Assembly: GCA_018902545.1 (NCBI GenBank)
Contig: JAHIQM010000018.1
Location: 1-64,000 of the forward strand
Origin: Pseudomonadota bacterium
Lineage (GTDB): Bacteria; Desulfobacterota; Desulfovibrionia; Desulfovibrionales; Desulfomicrobiaceae
Length of the DNA: 64,000 bases
Direction of reading: 5' to 3'
In this document: piece by piece, positions 48,849 to 55,200 of the stretch
Position numbering within the stretch: position 1 is the first letter of the stretch
How the letters are laid out: every line of letters begins with the position of its first letter
Program-made: the position numbers and the translations under genes
Notes under the pieces: model-generated
Told to the model about the DNA's origin: nothing
Seen by the model: the letters and a program-made list of their open reading frames with translations, nothing else
Database searches by the model: none

Positions 48849-50213
48849 CTATCTGGTGGTCAGTCCGTATTTTTTGAGGCGGTATTGCAGGGTGCGGCGG
48901 CTGATGCCCAGGGCCTGAGCCGTGCGTTCGCGGTGTCCGGCGTATTTGCGCAGGGTTTCTTCGAGGGCCTGCCGCTCTGCCGTCTCCAAGGGGCTTTCCC
49001 CGGGCTGGGCAATATGCCGAGGTAAAAGAGCCGTGCCCTGCGTCGCCAAATGTTCGGGAAGGTCCCGCAGGTCCAGGGTGTCGGCGCGGCAAAGGATGAG
49101 GGCGCGCTCCAGGACATTTTCAAGTTCGCGCACATTGCCCCGCCATTCGTGGCGGTTGAGCGCGTCCAGGAATTCGCGGCTGACAGTGCGCACGGGGCGG
49201 CTGTTCTTGCGGCCGAGCTTGTCAAGCAGGTAGTCCACGAGCAGGGGGATATCCTCGATGCGCTCGCGCAAGGGGGGGATGCGGATTTCAAGGACATTTA
49301 AGCGGTAGTAAAGGTCTTCGCGGAATTTGCCCTCGGCGATCATGGTCGGCAGGTCGCGGTTGGTGGCCGCAATGAAGCGTACGTCGATGCTGACCGGCGT
49401 CACTCCGCCCAGGGGTTCGACGATGCGTTCCTGCAGGGCGCGCAGGATCTTGGCCTGCAGTGTCAGCGGCAGTTCGCCGATTTCATCCAGAAAGAGGGTG
49501 CCGCCACCGGCCAGCTGGAATCGGCCGGGCTTGTCCTGGGCCGCGCCGGTGAAGGCACCGCGCACATAGCCGAAGAGTTCGCTTTCGAGCAGGTTTTCGG
49601 GCAGGGCCGCGCAGTTGACCTTGACCAGGGGGCCACCGGAGCGCGCGCTTTTCTCGTGCAGTTGCTGGGCCACAAGCTCCTTGCCCGTGCCCGATTCGCC
49701 AAGGATGAGCACGTTGGCCTCGCTGGGGCCCACCTGTTCGATGAGTTCGACGACCCTGCGGATTTCTCCGCTGCTGCCGATGATGCGTGTCTCGCGCAGC
49801 TGGCCGATCTGCTTCTTGAGATCGCGGTTCTCGCGGGTCAGACGCACATGCTCCGCAGCCTTTTGCACCACGGCCAGCAATTCGTCGTTGTCCGTGGGCT
49901 TGGTGAGATAGTCCCAGGCACCGATTTTCATGGCCTCCACGGCGCTGCCCACGTTGCCGAACGCGGTCAGCATGATCACGGGCGTCGTCATGGCCTCCTC
50001 GTGCATCTTCTGCAAAACGTCGAGGCCGCTCATACCCGGCATGCGCATGTCCAGCAGGACGACGTCCACGGGCTTGGAGCGCAGGGTGACCAGTCCGGAC
50101 GAACCGTTGTCCGCCTCAAGTACCCTGAAGCCGGCGTCGCCAAGGACGACACGGACCATGAGCCGGTGTGCCGGTTCGTCGTCGATGACCAGTACTGTGG
50201 GCTGTTGGGTCAT
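48849..50213 (-). CDS. zraR: Sigma-54-dependent response regulator (ZraR/NtrC family)
   Basis: The 454-residue protein has a receiver domain (about 1-120; VLVIDDEPAHRLM, phospho-Asp in LLDMRMPGMSG). The AAA+ domain (about 140-370) has GESGTGKELVAQQLHE, the sigma-54-contact loop VRGAFTGAAQ and LFLDEIGELPL. A C-terminal Fis-type helix-turn-helix follows (RERTAQALGISRRTLQYRLKKYG). It overlaps the kinase gene by 4 bp. The zra name rests on the adjacent ZraP-like gene; substrate metal is not known. Confidence 0.88.
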   Translation of the reverse strand: MTQQPTVLVIDDEPAHRLMVRVVLGDAGFRVLEADNGSSGLVTLRSKPVDVVLLDMRMPGMSGLDVLQKMHEEAMTTPVIMLTAFGNVGSAVEAMKIGAWDYLTKPTDNDELLAVVQKAAEHVRLTRENRDLKKQIGQLRETRIIGSSGEIRRVVELIEQVGPSEANVLILGESGTGKELVAQQLHEKSARSGGPLVKVNCAALPENLLESELFGYVRGAFTGAAQDKPGRFQLAGGGTLFLDEIGELPLTLQAKILRALQERIVEPLGGVTPVSIDVRFIAATNRDLPTMIAEGKFREDLYYRLNVLEIRIPPLRERIEDIPLLVDYLLDKLGRKNSRPVRTVSREFLDALNRHEWRGNVRELENVLERALILCRADTLDLRDLPEHLATQGTALLPRHIAQPGESPLETAERQALEETLRKYAGHRERTAQALGISRRTLQYRLKKYGLTTR

Positions 50214-51904
50214 GTAATGCTCTCGGTATGGTTTGCGGGAAAGAAAAGGGAAACGACCGTGCCGGTGGGCTCCGTCGTCTCGATCTCGATGTTGCCGCCG
50301 TGTTCCTGCATGATGGTGTGAACGATGGCCAGACCAAGGCCTGTGCCCTTGTCCCGGGTGGTGAAAAAGGGTTCGAGCGCGTGCTCGAGTTCTTCCGGAG
50401 TCATGCCCCGCCCGTTGTCTCGGACGCGCACCCAGGTCCCCTTGTCGTGGGACTCGGCGCGTAGCTCGATCAGACCGCCACTTTCCGGCAGGGCCTCGAC
50501 GCTGTTCATGAGCAGATTGATGACGGCCTGCTTCAGGGCGTCCCGGTCGGCCAGAACGGTCGCTACTTCGGCTTTAAATTCCAGGCGCCCGTTTTTGGTC
50601 TCCACATCCATTGACAGAAGAGTATGCACTTCCTGGAAAATCTCTGCAAGGGGCACCTGGACGAAGTCCAGCTGGCGGGGCCGGGCCAGGAAGAGCAGGT
50701 CGGTGATGACCCGGTTCAGGCGGTCAGCTTCCTGGACCATGGTCCGCGCGTACAATTCTTCGGGGTCGCGCCCGGCCAGCTTCTTGGCGAAAAATTGGGC
50801 GAAGCCGCGCAGGGCCGAGAGCGGGTTGCGGATCTCGTGGGCCACTCCGGCGGCCATGCGGCCGATGGCCGCCAGCTTCTCGTTGCGGTGCAGCTCACGC
50901 TCGAGCCCGGCCAGTTCCGTACGGTCGCGAACCAGCACCAGGCTTTGCTCCGATCCATCTTTCAAAGGGAGCTGCAGAATTTCCAGATGCCGATCGCAGG
51001 TTTTGAGGGTCGTCCATTCCTGCCCCGGCTGTTTTCCTGTGCTCAGGCCAAGGGTGGAGAAGAGGTTCGACAGTGGCTGGCCGATAAGCGTCTGCCCCCC
51101 CATGAGGCTTGTGGCCGCCGGGTTGGCGGCCACGACCGTGCCGTCGGCGGAGAGGGTCAGCAGGCCGTCGGGCATGTTGTCCAGCAGGCGGGCATTGAAG
51201 GATTCCAGACGTTGCAGCCTTTTTCCCTGTTCGTTGCGCTGCAGAAAGCCCAGCAGCAGGACCCAGAACACGATCGTGACGGCGAGAATGTAGCCGGTCT
51301 GCAGGATGGCCGTACGCTTGTATTTTCCGAAGGCGGCCAGGTGCTGGGTCATGTCCACACCGATGATCAGTAGCGGGGGCTGCTTGTCCGGCGGGCACTG
51401 GCCGTCGGGGCACCCGACATCTGTAGTAAGGTGCGAGATCCGGCCCAGAACCATGATGGGCTGGCCTTCAAAATTCATCTGTCCGCTCCATTCGCCTTCA
51501 TTACCCATGCTTGCCCAGGCGATGGTCGGCAACTGGTTCTGAATGGCCCTGGGATCATCATGGGAGGAGAGCAGAATGTGTCCCAGCGGGTTGTAGAGGC
51601 CGATGAAACGAGCGTCGGTGCGCTTGATATAATCCAGCAGCAGTTCCCGGGCCAGGGCGCGGTGGAGGTGCAGGAGCGTGTTGGCGTGTTCGGGGGTCGT
51701 CGGCAGGCGCAGTTCCCGGCGCAGGTTGATTTCGATGCCGGCGGCGATGGACCTGGCCGTGACCAGGGCGTGCTCGTGAAAGGAGTCCTGCTGCTGCCGC
51801 AGGTTGCGCCAGGTGGAAAAGCTCAGCGCCAGACCGAGCATGAAGACGGCCATGGTGGTGATCATGATGGTGCGGTTGCGGCGTGATGGCAGGGCTAGTT
51901 CCAT
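50210..51904 (-). CDS. zraS: Membrane sensor histidine kinase (ZraS-like)
   Basis: The 564-residue protein has membrane segments near residues 13-30 and 200-220, enclosing a periplasmic sensor domain of about 170 residues. A short CPDGQC motif in that domain could bind metal. A PAS domain (about 235-330), the H-box GVAHEIRNPLSALRGFAQ and the ATPase motifs (AVINLLMNSVEALPES, GTGLGLAIVHTIM) complete it. AAGGAAGG lies just before the ATG. It is downstream of the ZraP-like gene and coupled to the regulator. Confidence 0.87.
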   Translation of the reverse strand: MELALPSRRNRTIMITTMAVFMLGLALSFSTWRNLRQQQDSFHEHALVTARSIAAGIEINLRRELRLPTTPEHANTLLHLHRALARELLLDYIKRTDARFIGLYNPLGHILLSSHDDPRAIQNQLPTIAWASMGNEGEWSGQMNFEGQPIMVLGRISHLTTDVGCPDGQCPPDKQPPLLIIGVDMTQHLAAFGKYKRTAILQTGYILAVTIVFWVLLLGFLQRNEQGKRLQRLESFNARLLDNMPDGLLTLSADGTVVAANPAATSLMGGQTLIGQPLSNLFSTLGLSTGKQPGQEWTTLKTCDRHLEILQLPLKDGSEQSLVLVRDRTELAGLERELHRNEKLAAIGRMAAGVAHEIRNPLSALRGFAQFFAKKLAGRDPEELYARTMVQEADRLNRVITDLLFLARPRQLDFVQVPLAEIFQEVHTLLSMDVETKNGRLEFKAEVATVLADRDALKQAVINLLMNSVEALPESGGLIELRAESHDKGTWVRVRDNGRGMTPEELEHALEPFFTTRDKGTGLGLAIVHTIMQEHGGNIEIETTEPTGTVVSLFFPANHTESIT

Positions 51905-51920
51905 GGCCTTCCTTTGTCAT

Positions 51921-51961
51921 GGAAAAGGCAAAGGCCGCAGGGGGTACGGCCTTTGCCCTTT
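51921..51961 (-). terminator. Hairpin between zraP-like and zraS-like genes
   Basis: A perfect 11-bp stem (51927-51937 with 51947-51957) and 9-base loop, flanked by A4 on the left and T-rich sequence on the right. On the minus strand it ends in TTTTCC. It lies between zraP and zraS, so it may be a partial terminator that lets zraP be made in excess. Confidence 0.75.
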
Positions 51962-51983
51962 TCAAGGGAGGGGGAGAGAGGGT

Positions 51984-52457
51984 TTACATGGTTTGTACGG
52001 GAGGACAGCACGGGGAGGAGCCGGCGCATGGGGTTGCGCCGCTGGAGTATGCTCCGCACCCGCCCTTGCGCCCGCAGCCTCTGCCGGATTCGAAGGGTAC
52101 GGGTTTGCCTGCGATTTCAGCCAGTTCGACGCGGTAGTCCGCGTTGAGCTGGGCTTTTTTCGCCTGCAGCCCGCTTACCTCGGACACGGCGTTGTCAATG
52201 GCGGCCTTGTCGGCAGGGGATGCCGCAAACAGGTTTTCCATGGCTTCGTGCTTGGTCACAAGCTCTTTTTGGAGGGCAAAGAGTTCCTTGTGGTGCTCGT
52301 CAGTCAGCGCCTGGACTTTCTGCTGCTGTTCGGGCGTCAGGCCGGACATGAAGTCCTGGTAGTGTCCCTGTCCCGGACAGCCGCCCCTGTAGGCCTGGGC
52401 CCCGGCTGCGAGGGCCAGGACCAGCGTGAGGAGGAGGATGATGTGCTTGAGGTACAT
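51984..52457 (-). CDS. zraP: ZraP/CpxP-like periplasmic metal-sensing chaperone with Cys-rich tail
   Basis: The 157-residue product starts at ATG 52457, with GGAAG upstream, and has a signal peptide (LLLTLVLALAAGAQA). The helical ZraP-like core has SGLTPEQQQKVQALTDEHH and AIDNAVSEVSGLQAKKAQL. The tail, from about residue 122, is unusually Cys/Gly-rich (GRGCGRKGGCGAYSSG, then CAGSSPCCPP), and an N-terminal GGCPGQGH may add ligands. In enterobacteria ZraP binds zinc and represses ZraSR. A sigma-54 promoter lies upstream. Confidence 0.85.
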   Translation of the reverse strand: MYLKHIILLLTLVLALAAGAQAYRGGCPGQGHYQDFMSGLTPEQQQKVQALTDEHHKELFALQKELVTKHEAMENLFAASPADKAAIDNAVSEVSGLQAKKAQLNADYRVELAEIAGKPVPFESGRGCGRKGGCGAYSSGATPCAGSSPCCPPVQTM

Positions 52458-52511
52458 TGAAGGCTTCCTTACATTCTGGAGGTAGTGGAATGTCTTTGGT
52501 TGATTCAGCTT

Positions 52512-52528
52512 TAGCAGGGGCTGTGCCA
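52512..52528 (-). promoter_or_regulatory. Sigma-54 promoter of the zraP-zraS-zraR operon
   Basis: Reading on the minus strand the sequence TGGCACAGCCCCTGCTA has the GG-N10-GC spacing of -24/-12 promoters and an exact TGGCAC -24 box. It lies about 55 bp upstream of the zraP ATG. The NtrC-type regulator in the same operon is the natural activator. Confidence 0.85.
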
Positions 52529-52605
52529 AAAAACGAGCTCCTTATATTTCGGGACATTGGCTTTTATGTGTGCCCCACGGCCGGACTCTTTTCGTGCGGA
52601 TGTTT

Positions 52606-52637
52606 GCACAAGACGTGCTTATGTGCAATATCTTGCA
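52606..52637. promoter_or_regulatory. Candidate regulator-binding dyads upstream of the sigma-54 promoter
   Basis: Two short inverted repeats: GCAC-N5-GTGC at 52606-52618 and TGCAATATCTTGCA at 52624-52637. They lie about 80-125 bp upstream of the -24/-12 element, the usual distance for an enhancer-binding protein. They also lie 94-125 bp upstream of the His-rich gene on the other strand, so they may serve both. The call is inference. Confidence 0.5.
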
Positions 52638-52730
52638 TTTTGAGTGGTATTGCCATTGACGGTGAAAGGATTACCATAGCAGGCATATTCAACGTCAAAC
52701 GCCTGTTCTCAAGGGCTCCGGGAGGTTCAT

Positions 52731-52898
52731 ATGTGCAAGGGTTGCGGATGTTTGCGGGGCAAGACCACGACAACTGTGGTCAATCATGATCACGAGCACA
52801 GCCATGGGGATCTGACTCACAGTCACCCCCATGACCATGATCATGACCATACCCACGACGAGAAGGGTGCTGTGGTCCACGAGGATCACAAGCATTAG
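52731..52898 (+). CDS. Small Cys/His-rich putative metal-binding protein
   Basis: A 55-residue ORF too short for many gene callers. ATG 52731 has GGAGG 5 bp upstream. The N-terminus is MCKGCGC; the middle and C-terminus hold 14 histidines, mostly in H-x-H or D-H patterns (HDHEHSHGD, HSHPHDHDHDHTHD). Such composition is typical of Zn/Ni/Co storage or chaperone proteins. It is divergent from the ZraPSR-like operon and 63 bp upstream of a small CbiX gene. I know no named family for it. Confidence 0.82.
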   Translation: MCKGCGCLRGKTTTTVVNHDHEHSHGDLTHSHPHDHDHDHTHDEKGAVVHEDHKH

Positions 52899-52961
52899 GC
52901 CTGCATGTCGTGAAGGGCGCCTGAGTTGAGCGGGGGCCCTTTTTTCATTTCAGGAGGATGT

Positions 52962-53336
52962 GTGAAGAAAACGGGAATGATTGTCCTTGGACACGGCAGC
53001 AGACGCCCTGAGGTTGCCCTGCAGTTCACGGCCATGGTCGGGCGTGTCGCGGACCGGGTCCGGGATGCGGTGGTTCTGCCTGCCTTTTTTTCGCTCGGGG
53101 AGCCTACCCTGGCCGACCAGGTCCGCTTGCTTGCCGCAGATGGCTGCCAGCGTATCGTGGTTATGCAGTATTTTCTCTACAACGGGGTGCACATCGAACA
53201 CGACATCCCCGAAATGATCGCCGAATTGCGGGGGGAGTTTGTGGATGTCGAGTTCGTGCTCCAGTCCACCCTGCAGGACGACCCCGCGCTGGAGCGGCTC
53301 ATTGTCGACCGCCTGTTGGCCGATGGCGGGGTGTAA
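52962..53336 (+). CDS. cbiX: Small CbiX-family sirohydrochlorin chelatase (GTG start)
   Basis: The 124-residue product has the single-domain chelatase fold: IVLGHGSRRPEVALQF, VLPAFFSLGEPTLADQV and FLYNGVHIEHDIPEMI. The metal-binding histidines are in LGHGS and HIEHD. It would insert cobalt, iron or nickel into a sirohydrochlorin-type ring. AGGAGG lies 4 bp before the GTG start. It lacks the His-rich tail found in some larger CbiX proteins; the upstream small His-rich protein may replace it. Confidence 0.87.
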   Translation: MKKTGMIVLGHGSRRPEVALQFTAMVGRVADRVRDAVVLPAFFSLGEPTLADQVRLLAADGCQRIVVMQYFLYNGVHIEHDIPEMIAELRGEFVDVEFVLQSTLQDDPALERLIVDRLLADGGV

Positions 53337-53462
53337 GTGTCATGGAACCTTCTGCTCTTCGTCGCGGGGTCGCAACACGCCGGCCCTAGGGTGCGTAAAA
53401 GGCATGAGGCTCAGCCCGGGTGTTCCGGTCGGGCCTCCTGGCCGCACCACAGGGAGGTATCC

Positions 53463-53864
53463 ATGTCCAGTTTTTGTCATATTCATCGCGGAATTGAAAT
53501 CCAGTTGCGGGAAAAATTTCGGAAGATCGAAGAGGAAAACGACATCTTGCGCGAGCATTTGAGCCAGAATAGACCCCTTGAACCGGATCTTGCCGACCAG
53601 GCCGCCACCGCTTCCTCCCGGGACTGGAACGTGATACGCTACAATCGCAACGTAAAGCTGCTCAAGGACATCACCGTCGCCCTCAAGGCCATCGACAACG
53701 ATTCCTACGGGATTTGCGAAATGTGCGGAGAGCATATCGCCGACCGCAGGCTCCTGGCCATACCAAGCGCACTCTTCTGCATAGAGTGTCAGGAGACCAT
53801 CGACAAACTTCCCTGCGAATTCGGGCGCACCGGGCTTGGGAACGGGATTCTGGCAGCAGTCTGA
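53463..53864 (+). CDS. DksA/TraR-family zinc-finger protein
   Basis: The 133-residue product starts at ATG 53463 with GGGAGG upstream. A coiled-coil-prone N-terminal half (about 10-75) is followed by the Cys4 zinc finger CEMCGEHIADRRLLAIP then CIECQ. This is the architecture of DksA-like regulators that bind the RNA polymerase secondary channel. The acidic tip residues of DksA are not evident, so its activity may differ. Confidence 0.87.
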   Translation: MSSFCHIHRGIEIQLREKFRKIEEENDILREHLSQNRPLEPDLADQAATASSRDWNVIRYNRNVKLLKDITVALKAIDNDSYGICEMCGEHIADRRLLAIPSALFCIECQETIDKLPCEFGRTGLGNGILAAV

Positions 53865-53929
53865 TCGGCCGACCTTTCCCGTCAACGGTCCGGACCGGGG
53901 CCGTCAGCCCCTAAGGATTGAGCCTCTGC

Positions 53930-55117
53930 ATGCAGAAAAACTATGTGCTCGACACCAATGTGCTCATTGACAACCCCCAATGCATCCGCGCTCTGCGCAA
54001 CGGCCAGGAAAACCGGGTCATCCTGCCGTACACCGTCCTGCGAGAACTGGACAAGCTCAAGCGCGAGCCGCGCGTGGCCCACATCGTGGCCCAGGCTATC
54101 GCCGCCCTGCACGATGATCCGGACGTGTACTTCCTGCCTCCGCGGACGTTCACGGAGGCGGAAAACAAGAGCGGCGACGACCTGATCCTTGATGAACTCA
54201 AAGACAGCGGGGTGGACGCGCCCATCCTGGTCACCAACGACCGCATTCTGCAATTAAAAGCCCGCATCCACGCCATTGCCAGCGAAGGCTACCGGGACTC
54301 CAACCCGTTTCGTTCAGAATCACAATCCTACACCGGTTTTGTGCGCGAGGGTGAGGAACCCTTTCCCAACAGTTTCGCCTGGGTCGGCGGGCAGCCTTAC
54401 ATGCGCGCCACTTCCGGCCCCCGCTTTATTGACTATCAGCACAACGTCTGGAACGTGCGTCCACGCAACGTCTATCAGAACCTGGCTCTTGAATTGCTCC
54501 TCGACGATGCCGTGAATCTGGTCACGATCCAGTCCGAGGCCGGGTACGGCAAGACCTTCCTGGCCCTGGCCGCGGCCCTGTTCATGGCCCTGGAGAAAAA
54601 AGACAACCCCTACCGCAAGATATACCTCGTCAAGCCGGTCATTGAGATCGGAGCCAAGCTGGGCTACCTGCCCGGCGATCTTGAGGAGAAGATGGCCCCC
54701 TACGTACGTTACGTCGGGGACCTGCTCATGAAGCTGCACGACCTGCGCCCGGCCAATCGCATCTTCGCCGACTGCGAGGGCGGCAACTTCCGCTTCAACC
54801 CCAAGCGCTTCGAGATCCTGCCCATCGCGTTCATCCGGGGCATGAACCTTGAGAACGCGGTGGTCATTGTCGACGAGATGCAGAACCTTTCACGCGCCGA
54901 AACGCGGGCGCTCTTGACCCGCATGGGCGAGAACGTGAAGTGCATCTGCCTTGGCGACACGCGCCAAGTTGACAATCCCTACCTGAACGAGTCCAACAAC
55001 GGCTTGAACTGGACCGTGAAAATGCTCAAAGGGCTGCCCGCGTACGGACACATCGTGCTCAAGGGCGAGCGCTCGCGCGGCCCCATCACGGACATGGTCA
55101 TCAAGACCGGGCTCTGA
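53930..55117 (+). CDS. PIN-PhoH fusion ATPase (PhoH2-like)
   Basis: The 395-residue product has an N-terminal PIN nuclease domain (about 1-130; YVLDTNVLIDNP, VLRELDKLK, ILVTNDRIL) and a C-terminal PhoH ATPase domain. The ATPase part has SEAGYGKTFLALA, VVIVDEMQNLSRAET and LGDTRQVDNPYL. PIN-PhoH proteins are described as RNA helicase/RNases. I chose ATG 53930; an in-frame TTG at 53918 overlaps the AAGGA motif. Confidence 0.92.
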   Translation: MQKNYVLDTNVLIDNPQCIRALRNGQENRVILPYTVLRELDKLKREPRVAHIVAQAIAALHDDPDVYFLPPRTFTEAENKSGDDLILDELKDSGVDAPILVTNDRILQLKARIHAIASEGYRDSNPFRSESQSYTGFVREGEEPFPNSFAWVGGQPYMRATSGPRFIDYQHNVWNVRPRNVYQNLALELLLDDAVNLVTIQSEAGYGKTFLALAAALFMALEKKDNPYRKIYLVKPVIEIGAKLGYLPGDLEEKMAPYVRYVGDLLMKLHDLRPANRIFADCEGGNFRFNPKRFEILPIAFIRGMNLENAVVIVDEMQNLSRAETRALLTRMGENVKCICLGDTRQVDNPYLNESNNGLNWTVKMLKGLPAYGHIVLKGERSRGPITDMVIKTGL

Positions 55118-55135
55118 TTTCCCTCTCCCCGAAGG

Positions 55136-55200
55136 CCGCGAGTCGTCCCAGCACGAGTCGCGGTCTGCCTGCCGCGTGAGGCCGTCCTCACGCGGCAGGC
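55136..55200. terminator. Two tandem hairpins between converging phoH2 and PHP-GT genes
   Basis: First, an 11-bp stem with one mismatch at 55136-55146 with 55153-55163. Then a perfect 15-bp stem at 55167-55181 with 55186-55200, loop CCGT. The second right arm overlaps the end of the PHP-glycosyltransferase gene. There is no strong T-run, so they may be transcript-end stabilisers. Confidence 0.6.

Noticed and set aside
52457-52789. 110-residue forward ORF antisense to the zraP promoter and overlapping the His-rich gene
   Set aside because: It covers the sigma-54 promoter and dyads, and lies out of frame with the better supported 55-residue gene.
53340-53387. 15-codon ORF just after cbiX
   Set aside because: Too short and without a clear ribosome-binding site or conserved feature.
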